Source: Chryseobacterium daeguense DSM 19388
GTDB lineage: Bacteria > Bacteroidota > Bacteroidia > Flavobacteriales > Weeksellaceae
Reading direction: 5' to 3'
Assembly (NCBI RefSeq): GCF_000430825.1
Contig: NZ_AUMT01000003.1
Span: 248,001 to 312,000 of the forward strand
Length of the DNA stretch: 64,000 nucleotides
Below the pieces are notes generated by a model. It was not told the DNA's origin and did no database searches. It worked only from the letters and a program-made list of their open reading frames with translations. Below, one piece after another: positions 28,201 through 35,241 of the stretch (within the stretch, counting starts at the first letter, position 1; each line of letters starts with the position of its first letter). Position numbers and translations under genes: made by a program.

Positions 28201-31200
28201 TCTCTTTAATGGCACCTGTAGGATCCGTAACTCTAAACTTTATCCCGTTTAAAAATTCACTGCTTGTGATCCATTCGTAGTTGTATAGAGTTTCTTTATT
28301 ATAAAAGTCTGTTTCTTTGGTTTTTTTCTGCCATCCGTCGTAGGTATATGAGAAAGTCTGGTTCAGATAATTTGTTTTGGATAATAAAAGGCCAAAATTA
28401 AAATCATAATTCATTTTGTCTTTAAATCCTAAAACATTGGTAGTCTGAACGATATATCTTCCGGATATATCATACTGCATGGCTTCCACCCTTGGCGTCA
28501 TCCCGGCAACAGAAAGTGTTTTTTGGGACATATTCCCATAATCATCATACAGGTAATCTTCCACCAGATAATCTGTCCCGTTTCCTTTTTTCTTTAGCTG
28601 CGTAAGGTAAATTCCGGAATACACAAATTGCTGCTCAGTGGAAAATGTCTCCGTTCCGAGTGTTTTTGTAACCGTTTTTTTAAGAGGTCTTCCTATATAA
28701 TACTGATTAGAAATGCCTCCAGGATTATTATCAAATTCAAAAGTTGTTACTTTTTCACCTCCGGGAGCTACATCTTTTGCTTTCTTAAGATTGTAAAAGC
28801 TGTCGTACTCTTCATATATTGTAGATCTTGTGATACCCGTCAGATTATCAATTTGGTCAGACTGGGAGATCATGTTTACAAAAACCTTATTGGATAATAG
28901 GGATGTATTATAGGATTTAGTGCTTTTTGTAATAAAATTAGTAGGCGAGTTGTAATCTACAAATCCTTTCAGAAGATATGATTCTACATTTGCACCACGT
29001 TTTAGCATGTCTTGCTTGGTGATCGTCCACATAATATCATTGGAATTTGTACTTCCAGAATATACCGAAGATGTTGCATTTCCTTTAAATCCTAAAAAGC
29101 CAAATCCGTCCAGATGCATTACAGCTCCCTTATATCTGAAATCCTGAATTTTGGTTTCACTTCCAAAACTTTTTGAGACTTTACTTACTACCAGTGTGGA
29201 AGGGGAAACATTAATATTAACATAAGGATAAGTCTCCGCTGTATCATCGGTATAAACTCCATTACCATTATCAATTACAGGGCTGTATGTAATGCTGGTT
29301 AATATGTCATTTTCTTTTACTCTCTTTAACAAAACATCCGTTCTGTTATCTTTTTTGAAAGTAATATATTTTATTTTATCCGCACCGAAAAATGCATAAT
29401 CCAAATTCTGGTTTATCGCATTCTGATTAGACAGGAACATTGGTGAGCCATTCACTGTGCTGCCTCCGTACGTGTAATTATTCTGCCATGTATCAACTGC
29501 CGCTGAAAATTCCGGGTTACCATTGATATCATTATTCATGTTATACCAAACAATACCCTGATCTCTGATTGTATAATTTGAGCCATAAGTCTGGTAAGGA
29601 TAATTCCATTGACCTCCATTAGGATAATTATGAGGAGCAAGGATTCTGTGAGAGAAAATATCTCCTTTACCGTCACCGTTAATATCTGCAAAGTTGAAAT
29701 AAATGCTTTCCTGCATATATCCACACAGCATTCCTCCTCCTGCAGCAGGATAACATTGATTAGCAATCCAGGACTTACGGTATTTCACCCCAATATCCTT
29801 TACAGTAGTCTTAAGATCTTCGCCATTGGCTATAATAAAGAACCAGTTACTGTTATCATCAGCAATAGGAATTACCAAATCTGTTTTCCCGTCACCATTC
29901 ATATCTGAAGTGTAATGTGGGAAATCTGCTTTGATCAAATTACTGGAAACAGAGATTTTTTGTTCAAAAACTCCGTTTTTCATTCCGAAAACATATACAA
30001 TCCCCGGATTTACTACATACAGATCAGACATTCCGTCACCTTCAAAATCCGCAACATAGATTTTAGAAGAAGACTTAATAACATTATTCCAACCTATAGA
30101 TTGAGGCTGCTGAACAGCGCTGTTATTGGCATCCATCTTTAACAGGAAAGCCTGGGCATAATCTGTATAGTAGCTCTCATCGCAACATCCTGTTGGTATC
30201 CCTTCTCCAGGATTCTCACTCGGATCCGTACTTGGATCCAGCGGGCCGCCCGGACCATTATTACAAACTGTAGGATAGTATGTATAATAAGGAAGTGTAA
30301 TAGTAAGGATATCAGAAATACCATCTCCGTCGAAATCTCCGGAAAAGTACTTTTTCGGCATCTTTGAATAGTATATATCATTACCTCCTATCGCAAAACA
30401 TCTCTGATTCTGGATAGTAGGGAAAGTATATGAATTGCTAAATGCAAGATCTAATGTGCTGGAACTTGTATTTGTAGTATAATTATTGATTTTAATAACT
30501 TCCGAATCTGTAGTTATTCCCGTACTTTCAACCAATGTTGAAACAGCATCAAGATTATTAAACTTATTATTAGGAAGTACTATTTTAGTGGAAAAAACTT
30601 CGGTAAATTTTTCAACATTATTCAAGCTACCGCTGACATTGGATGTAGCAATTGTTAATTGACTTGAATTAAATCGATATAATTTATCCTTGGAATTTGG
30701 ATAGGTCATGAAATCCAATGCTCCATCCCTGTCAAAATACCCGGAAACATATTGCCAGTTTGAGGTGTCAAAACCAGGAGAAACATTACTAATAATTGCA
30801 TTTGGATCATTAATGACACCATTTTGCGTTGTATCATATTCAAAGGTAATGGGTTTCAAACTTTCATTGACCCCGTTAAACTCCTGAACCTGCACTAAAC
30901 GGTCATAATTCAAAGATGTAGTGTTATATGTAAGTTGGTATTTTCTGTACAGTTGGTTTCCTCCTAAAACTTCTACCTTGTCCAGTTTTTTGTTTATTCT
31001 GATCCTTCTTGGCGAACTGTAAATGAAATTTACTTCATTACGTGTTACATCTTTATAATAAAAATTAATTGTATTAATAACGCTTGAAGGATTGAGCGAA
31101 GAATTATTACCGTATTGAATTGATTTTATATAAATATTACTGTCATAACTTTCATACAGAAATTTTATTCTGTTGAAGTTTGCATCTTCAATCTGGTTGA

Positions 31201-31735
31201 TTTTCCATTCGAATGTATTTCCTGCCTGATTATTGTCTGAGTAGCCATATCTTGCCACTTTTCCATCCGGATAATACACCAAAAAATATAACGGACCGCC
31301 TACGATCTGTCCGTGGGAGGTAATTTTTAGATTAGAGTAATTTTCTGTTTGATATTCTGCACCATCCTGACCATAAGTACCAGACTTTAGTACCAATCTC
31401 TGTCCATCTAATGCGAACCTGTCATAGGAGTCGTAATCCACCCCATCCATCATTCCATCATGAAATTTTGTAGACGGAATTCTTGTAATTGATGAAACAC
31501 CGGTAATATTCCAGCCCCATCCTGCAATACCATTTCCACCCTGATGGGAATATGAGAGAGCAATTTCAGGAATCATTTCTTTAATACCCGGCAATGTTTT
31601 AATAGGCACCGTGTAGTTGGCTCCCCCACCGGGTGACACCGAAAAGCTACCGGCAGTCTGCCCTACGCCCTGTGCATTCAAAATATTCATCATACTGATT
31701 AACAGCATGACAAACAGTGAGAGTTTTTTTCTCAT
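25211..31735 (-). CDS. Rhs/SpvB-type giant secreted protein with C-terminal metallopeptidase-like tip
   Basis: 2174 residues. Signal peptide (1-22). SpvB/TcaC-like N-terminal domain (GSFSVSPGGGANYTVPI..LSYSHQGGNGIAGWGWN). FG-GAP/VCBS-like Ca-binding repeats between about 463 and 690 (DFDGDGISDI, DFEGDGMSDL, DMNGDGKTDL, DINGDGKGDI). Many YD/Rhs repeats from about 990 to 1730 (YTYDNFGQL, YTYDAYGRV). Rhs core end GRMYDPKLHTFLSVDNFV..YNRYGYVLNNPLLYTDPSG at about 1790-1836. The variable tip (1837-2174) begins with Gly/Ala-rich hydrophobic segments and ends with YGHEFAHYVQQ (HExxH, about 2087) and NEFDAEYKLQQ as a possible third metal ligand. Most likely a polymorphic toxin; substrate unknown. Middle of a three-gene operon. 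Confidence 0.88.
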   Translation of the reverse strand: MRKKLSLFVMLLISMMNILNAQGVGQTAGSFSVSPGGGANYTVPIKTLPGIKEMIPEIALSYSHQGGNGIAGWGWNITGVSSITRIPSTKFHDGMMDGVDYDSYDRFALDGQRLVLKSGTYGQDGAEYQTENYSNLKITSHGQIVGGPLYFLVYYPDGKVARYGYSDNNQAGNTFEWKINQIEDANFNRIKFLYESYDSNIYIKSIQYGNNSSLNPSSVINTINFYYKDVTRNEVNFIYSSPRRIRINKKLDKVEVLGGNQLYRKYQLTYNTTSLNYDRLVQVQEFNGVNESLKPITFEYDTTQNGVINDPNAIISNVSPGFDTSNWQYVSGYFDRDGALDFMTYPNSKDKLYRFNSSQLTIATSNVSGSLNNVEKFTEVFSTKIVLPNNKFNNLDAVSTLVESTGITTDSEVIKINNYTTNTSSSTLDLAFSNSYTFPTIQNQRCFAIGGNDIYYSKMPKKYFSGDFDGDGISDILTITLPYYTYYPTVCNNGPGGPLDPSTDPSENPGEGIPTGCCDESYYTDYAQAFLLKMDANNSAVQQPQSIGWNNVIKSSSKIYVADFEGDGMSDLYVVNPGIVYVFGMKNGVFEQKISVSSNLIKADFPHYTSDMNGDGKTDLVIPIADDNSNWFFIIANGEDLKTTVKDIGVKYRKSWIANQCYPAAGGGMLCGYMQESIYFNFADINGDGKGDIFSHRILAPHNYPNGGQWNYPYQTYGSNYTIRDQGIVWYNMNNDINGNPEFSAAVDTWQNNYTYGGSTVNGSPMFLSNQNAINQNLDYAFFGADKIKYITFKKDNRTDVLLKRVKENDILTSITYSPVIDNGNGVYTDDTAETYPYVNINVSPSTLVVSKVSKSFGSETKIQDFRYKGAVMHLDGFGFLGFKGNATSSVYSGSTNSNDIMWTITKQDMLKRGANVESYLLKGFVDYNSPTNFITKSTKSYNTSLLSNKVFVNMISQSDQIDNLTGITRSTIYEEYDSFYNLKKAKDVAPGGEKVTTFEFDNNPGGISNQYYIGRPLKKTVTKTLGTETFSTEQQFVYSGIYLTQLKKKGNGTDYLVEDYLYDDYGNMSQKTLSVAGMTPRVEAMQYDISGRYIVQTTNVLGFKDKMNYDFNFGLLLSKTNYLNQTFSYTYDGWQKKTKETDFYNKETLYNYEWITSSEFLNGIKFRVTDPTGAIKETYTDVWGRKRLERELSINNKWIDRRTEYDVLDRPHKKSDPYFSTNTATRWTISEFDEYGRGKKVTFPTGKVVTSSYSGLSSTVVDGQKVQTVTNDAWGNKVKMADNGGEINYTYFANGNLKSANYGGHIVSIEQNGWGAKTKMSDPSVGGDYTYTYDNFGQLLTEENPKGKTTYTYDAYGRVATKKVQGDNTDIRANFTYDTNGLLTSEAGTSNGIGNSFTYEYDTYFRNKKKTETIAGVTIDKIYTFDDFGRINTELTETHSSSNVSSFKIENVYAASGDLEKIKDVATGTVIWKLNDINEKGQVLSSTLGNGVQVANAYDSNYYLTSINHTNSSSVAVVNNTYSFNVLFGTLNSRSNNAIQPGGWNEIFEYDNLLRLTSWTDPNGTQTHTYDNYGRIDKNSDVGDYKYVPGNRYRKGTIALNAAGDAYYSVNQLQQIEYNANRLPVKISQDGFAHVLFNYNIHQKKATSAYDYIPSYLIYEKNKIYSDDKSVEVLHLNQIGRPNANFISTKIYTYIGGDAYTAQAVYIQDFTVSGLTRAALHYIHRDYQGSVLAFSDEVGNVEEKRHFDAWGNIVKIVDGNGIAIAPQQTLLERGYTGHEHFFAVGLIHMNGRMYDPKLHTFLSVDNFVSDPYNTQSYNRYGYVLNNPLLYTDPSGEEPITLAAIGLGMLYGALIGSAIAVVTYSIPALLNGSWNLRAASKSALYGAVTGAISGGIGAAAGASAAGSFWQSSTMNMLTSVASQVGTGLVMGDKIGWATVVSGLVSGYLGGKMENFSAFENGGYLSNVAGELIYNSGTGALLGSVSGTVAAAISGGNVGDGMKRGMINGAIGSASQTIANIALLGAVYMPKKENLGCVEELSTKFSTPTKRLMWRHGGIIPNLFSSITIGENIGMNRNDVNNPNVYGHEFAHYVQQYRGQNYYRGNSHAPRPQGWAVFQMHGIIEQWILRTFMGIEPYVEYKNEGMQYNEFDAEYKLQQIGGCTITDTNGNCIKL

Positions 31736-31760
31736 TGCAATTAATTAGTTTTGTTTCTGG

Positions 31761-32195
31761 TTAATGTTTTAAGACTTTATAAGTAAGTTTTTCTCCACTG
31801 TTGAGATGAAAGATAATGACATACATACCTACAGGTTCATCAGAAAGATCAAGTGTAACCTTACCTTCCCTTTTGTTAAAAGGAATCGATCTGAATTGTG
31901 TAAAATTGTAAGCCACATATTCTATCCGTTCTATCATATCTCCAAGTTCTGGTTTCCAGACAAGATTTACCTTATCTTTGGTAGGATTGGGATAAACTTT
32001 TACCTGATAGGCTTCGGGTGGGAATTCTTCCTTTGTGATCAAGGTTTCCTGTGTTGCAGTTTTGCCAAGAACAGCACACATACCGCAATACTGTCTTACT
32101 TTTTGGTTACCGCCTGTATCATATTCAAAAGTAAGGGTCTGAGCCGCTACATTCTGAAAAAACACTACAGGCAAAACAAGTAAAATGTTTTTCAT
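31761..32195 (-). CDS. Small T9SS-sorted protein preceding the Rhs gene
   Basis: 144 residues. Signal peptide (MKNILLVLPVVFFQNVAAQ), a 50-residue segment with TLTFEYDTGGNQKVRQYCGMC, and a complete type A type IX secretion C-terminal sorting domain (QVKVYPNPTKDKVNLVW to GMYVIIFHLNSGEKLTYKVLKH). The short FEYDTGGNQ stretch resembles one YD/Rhs repeat unit. Twenty-five nt separate it from the Rhs start, so the two are one operon. The Rhs protein itself has no sorting domain, which makes an accessory role in export or display possible (inference). Confidence 0.85.
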   Translation of the reverse strand: MKNILLVLPVVFFQNVAAQTLTFEYDTGGNQKVRQYCGMCAVLGKTATQETLITKEEFPPEAYQVKVYPNPTKDKVNLVWKPELGDMIERIEYVAYNFTQFRSIPFNKREGKVTLDLSDEPVGMYVIIFHLNSGEKLTYKVLKH

Positions 32196-32212
32196 GGTAG
32201 TTAATTTTTTTT

Positions 32213-32242
32213 CAAAAATAGTAAAATGACTTAAAAAATCAA
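32213..32242 (-). promoter_or_regulatory. Probable promoter of the Rhs operon
   Basis: TATTTTTG on the minus strand (32220-32213) fits TAnnTTTG, with TTG (32242-32240) 19 nt upstream. It lies 18 nt from the first ATG of the operon. Confidence 0.5.
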
Positions 32243-32472
32243 TATTTATTCTCTTAAAAATGAATTAATTTAACGTTAATTGAAAATATATTAAAATTAC
32301 AAAACATAAAACACTAAAAAACAGCGTCAATCAATTATTAAAAATATTTTCTATATGGTAAAATTCCATTTTAAATCTCGTAAAAGAGACTAAATAAATT
32401 GGCTAATCCTTTGAACACAGCAATATTTTTAATAAAAATCAATATTTTCTTTTTTAATTCAAAAAAACTATA

Positions 32473-32480
32473 TATATTTG
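32473..32480 (+). promoter_or_regulatory. -7 box of the second tRNA pair
   Basis: TATATTTG followed by CACCCACA, similar to TATATTTGCACTCGCA before the first cluster. The -33 box is weak. Confidence 0.6.
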
Positions 32481-32525
32481 CACCCACAAAAAACGAGGTA
32501 ATATTCGTTATTTAGATGACCTCAT

Positions 32526-32600
32526 CGGGGCGTAGCGTAGTCCGGTCATCGCGCCTGGTTTGGGACCAGGAGGTCGCAGGTTCGAATCCTGCCGCCCCGA
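32526..32600 (+). tRNA. tRNA-Pro (TGG), copy 2
   Basis: Same 75 nt as 19745-19819, anticodon TGG. Confidence 0.95.
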
Positions 32601-32618
32601 CCATTTTTACAATATTTA

Positions 32619-32692
32619 GGGTGCGTAGCTCAGCTGGATAGAGCATCTGCCTTCTAAGCAGACGGTCAAAGGTTCGAATCCTTTCGCGCTCA
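32619..32692 (+). tRNA. tRNA-Arg (TCT), copy 2
   Basis: Same 74 nt as 19871-19944, anticodon TCT. The Pro-Arg gap is 18 nt here and 51 nt in copy 1. Confidence 0.95.
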
Positions 32693-32698
32693 CTTCTC

Positions 32699-32737
32699 GG
32701 GACAAGGTAGACAACTCTACTTTTGTCCCTTTTTTAT
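32699..32737 (+). terminator. Terminator of the second tRNA pair
   Basis: GGGACAA..GTAGA pairs with TCTAC..TTGTCCC, followed by T6. Different sequence from the terminator at 19950, so the duplication does not include it. Confidence 0.85.
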
Positions 32738-33153
32738 TTACACATAACCGCTTGCTAACCTGAGTAATACAGCAATACTCCATTCTCCCGGGCGAAGAAA
32801 CATCACTATTTTTATACATGATTTTTCAGGATAAATCGAACAAAGATTCTTTCATATTTCTTTCAAACAGTCATTTCCGGGTGCATTTCTTATTTCCGAA
32901 ATCTTTTTAACACTTTATAAAGAGAAAAAGGCCGATTATTAATTGGCATACAAAATAATTTTATTTTATAAATCATTTTTGAAACACCGTTTTGGAGTGA
33001 ATTGTTAAGAAACTATAATTTATTTAAAAACCTGTGCTCATACAATATCAGATCGACCGATCACCGCTCCAACTGCAAGATAATGATGAAGAAAAAGTTG
33101 ACTTATTATTTAATCTAATATTACTAAATTGCATAAACAACAAACACTATAAA
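32738..33153. other. Spacer before the AraC pair
   Basis: AT-rich, no RNA gene or repeat recognised. An in-frame extension of the AraC gene back to 33034 is possible but has no homologous character. Confidence 0.5.
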
Positions 33154-34134
33154 ATGGAAAATTTTTCCTTTCAATATAGCTATGACTACAATAAACTTAT
33201 AAAAAACATTGAAGAATCCGTTGATACTCATGCTATTGAAAACCGCATAAAAATTAGTAATTCCTCATTTAATGGAGAATATATTTTTTGTCAGGTTGAT
33301 GAAAATATTTCTGTCATGATAATAGATGCCTTGTACGATAATGATACCCTATTTCATATCCGAAATGATGACGACAGTTTTATTGGAATGTACTATAATT
33401 TATCAGACACTGATTTTAAATTAAACATTGGCGGTCAGTTTTTTAAAGTAGGAAATACATTCAATAACCTTACAACACTGGACAGCTCTCTTAACTGTGA
33501 TGTGATAGTAAAAAAAGGCTGCAAGGCCTACAATTTTTATATATTCATAACAAAAGGGGCCGCAAAATCTTATCTTCCACAATCCGAGAAAACCATTAAA
33601 CATATTGAAGACTTACTTAACGAAAAGAAGAACACAATTATTCGTTTTGAAAGAATAAATTACGCTAGCTTATCTGTTTTAAAAGATCTTAAACTCCAGT
33701 TAGAAGAAGGCTTGTTCACAGAATTTTTCATTAAAAGTGCTGCTTACGAATTATTGGATATCTATATCAAACATATCATTGTATCACAAAGAATCGTAGG
33801 AAAAATAACGGATACCGAGCTGAATTATATTTTAATTTCCCAGCAGACTTTATTAGAATCAGTGAATGGGGATTTTCCAAGTATTGAGTCTTTGTCTAGG
33901 GAGGCTTGCATGTCGCCTACCAAATACAAAAATATTTTCAAAAAGATCATTGGAACCAGCCCTAAATCCTACTTTTTATTTAATAAATTAGAAAAAAGCA
34001 AGAAGATGCTTATATCGGGTTATTCTGTAAATGAAGTTTCTTATAAATTAGGCTACAAAAGCAGTTCCCATTTTGTAAACCAGTTTAAGGCGGAATATGG
34101 TATAACACCTAAGGATTTCATATTAAAATTTTAG
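33154..34134 (+). CDS. AraC family transcriptional regulator (first of two)
   Basis: 326 residues from ATG 33154 (MENFSFQYSYDYNKLI). The N-terminal 200 residues are a divergent sensor without an AraC cupin signature I can name. The C-terminal 100 carry two helix-turn-helix units: SIESLSREACMSPTKYKNIF and SVNEVSYKLGYKSSSHFVNQ, ending in the typical FKAEYGITPKDF. It ends 1 nt before the next AraC gene, so the pair is translationally coupled. Confidence 0.85.
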   Translation: MENFSFQYSYDYNKLIKNIEESVDTHAIENRIKISNSSFNGEYIFCQVDENISVMIIDALYDNDTLFHIRNDDDSFIGMYYNLSDTDFKLNIGGQFFKVGNTFNNLTTLDSSLNCDVIVKKGCKAYNFYIFITKGAAKSYLPQSEKTIKHIEDLLNEKKNTIIRFERINYASLSVLKDLKLQLEEGLFTEFFIKSAAYELLDIYIKHIIVSQRIVGKITDTELNYILISQQTLLESVNGDFPSIESLSREACMSPTKYKNIFKKIIGTSPKSYFLFNKLEKSKKMLISGYSVNEVSYKLGYKSSSHFVNQFKAEYGITPKDFILKF

Positions 34135-34135
34135 A

Positions 34136-35131
34136 ATGATGAGAAAATTTGAACATATAGATGCTATTGAAACTATCTGGGCGCAAAAATTTATTGATGA
34201 ACTCGGGTTTTCACTGAAAGATAACAAATATTTACTTGCTCCTGAAAAGGTATGGGATGGTGGTATTTATTTTAAATACTTTCACAAGGGTTTTGCCTTA
34301 GCTGTTGTGGATTATATCGCAAAGGAAAAAATAGAATTCATAAAAAAACCGGCAGAAAACATCGACTTTTATTATATAATGTATGATCTGAGCGAGGGTA
34401 AAAACCAACATACAATAGACAGTAAACCCTATGAAATGGGAAAAAATTCGGATTTCAATTTTGGTTTCCTGGAGGGCAATACAGAAAGAAGAGTGATACC
34501 AGAAATAGGAAAAAGAACCTTCTCTTTTAGAATACTGGTTTCTAAAACCTTTTTTAATGAGCTTTTAAAAGAATATAGCTCCGGTGCATTCAATGATATT
34601 CTTCAGGAAAATCTTGTAAAGCATTTACATTTTTACGGCTATGCAGACAGCAAATCCAAAATTCTTCTTGAGCAGCTAACCCGCCGAAGGCTTGGAGATA
34701 ATAATTATGAGCTCTTAGCGCTTTCCCTTGCCCATAAGATTTTAGGGAATTTCATGAAAAGCCTTGTGAAGACCAATACTTTTATCATGAAACATTCTAA
34801 AGCCGATCATGATGCCATCATCCATATAAAAAAATATCTTGATGAAAATCTAACATCACTTTTTGAAGGAATAGATGCACTAGCATCAAAAGCCGGAATG
34901 TCTGCATCCAAATTTAAGCTTCTTTTCAAAGAAATGTATGGTATAACCCCGGCTAATTATCATAAGACCGAAAAGCTTAAACTGGCAAAGGCGATTTTAG
35001 AAAGCAATAATTACAGTACAGTTACTGACTTAGCTTATGAATTCAATTACCATAAGCCATCTTATTTCATTTCTGTTTTCAAAAAAGAGTTTGGCTTCAC
35101 TCCCCATGAGCTTATACGAAACGATAAGTAA
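34136..35131 (+). CDS. AraC family transcriptional regulator (second of two)
   Basis: 331 residues (two adjacent ATG codons; either may be used). N-terminal sensor region unlike known ligands. C-terminal HTH pair: GIDALASKAGMSASKFKLLFKEMYGITPANYH and TVTDLAYEFNYHKPSYFISVFKKEFGFTPHE, each split over normal helices. Similar in size and layout to the gene before it, so probably an old tandem duplicate. The downstream surface protein gene converges on it. Confidence 0.87.
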   Translation: MMRKFEHIDAIETIWAQKFIDELGFSLKDNKYLLAPEKVWDGGIYFKYFHKGFALAVVDYIAKEKIEFIKKPAENIDFYYIMYDLSEGKNQHTIDSKPYEMGKNSDFNFGFLEGNTERRVIPEIGKRTFSFRILVSKTFFNELLKEYSSGAFNDILQENLVKHLHFYGYADSKSKILLEQLTRRRLGDNNYELLALSLAHKILGNFMKSLVKTNTFIMKHSKADHDAIIHIKKYLDENLTSLFEGIDALASKAGMSASKFKLLFKEMYGITPANYHKTEKLKLAKAILESNNYSTVTDLAYEFNYHKPSYFISVFKKEFGFTPHELIRNDK

Positions 35132-35137
35132 TTAAAA

Positions 35138-35172
35138 AACGAATAGCAGCAGGAACGAATCCTTACTGCTAC
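35138..35172 (-). terminator. Terminator of the second surface protein gene
   Basis: TAGCAG/CTGCTA arms (35144-35149, 35166-35171) with extra inner pairs; on the minus strand TTCGTTTTTT follows. The octamer AAACACTA lies at 35180-35187. Confidence 0.6.
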
Positions 35173-35241
35173 TCTATGTAAACACTATTATTAAATCACT
35201 TTTATAAGCGCCTGTAACGTTTTCAATAAGTTTAAATTACT

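Larger units (their letters stand above)
32196..32525. other. AT-rich spacer with promoters
   Basis: Very AT-rich. Holds the leftward promoter of the Rhs operon (32213-32242) and the rightward -7 box of the second tRNA pair (32473-32480). No gene. Confidence 0.6.

Noticed and set aside
31806..32183. 125-residue plus-strand frame
   Set aside because: Antisense to the T9SS-sorted protein, which has clear domains.
19745..32692. Integrative element with tRNA attachment sites
   Set aside because: No integrase, excisionase or conjugation gene; the repeats are whole tRNAs rather than 3' tRNA fragments. Kept only as a recombination hypothesis.
32616..32819. 67-residue minus-strand frame over the second tRNA pair
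   Set aside because: Same tRNA-antisense artefact as above.
33034..33153. 40-residue N-terminal extension of the first AraC gene
   Set aside because: Starts in the spacer and has no regulator-like sequence; the ATG at 33154 is preferred.
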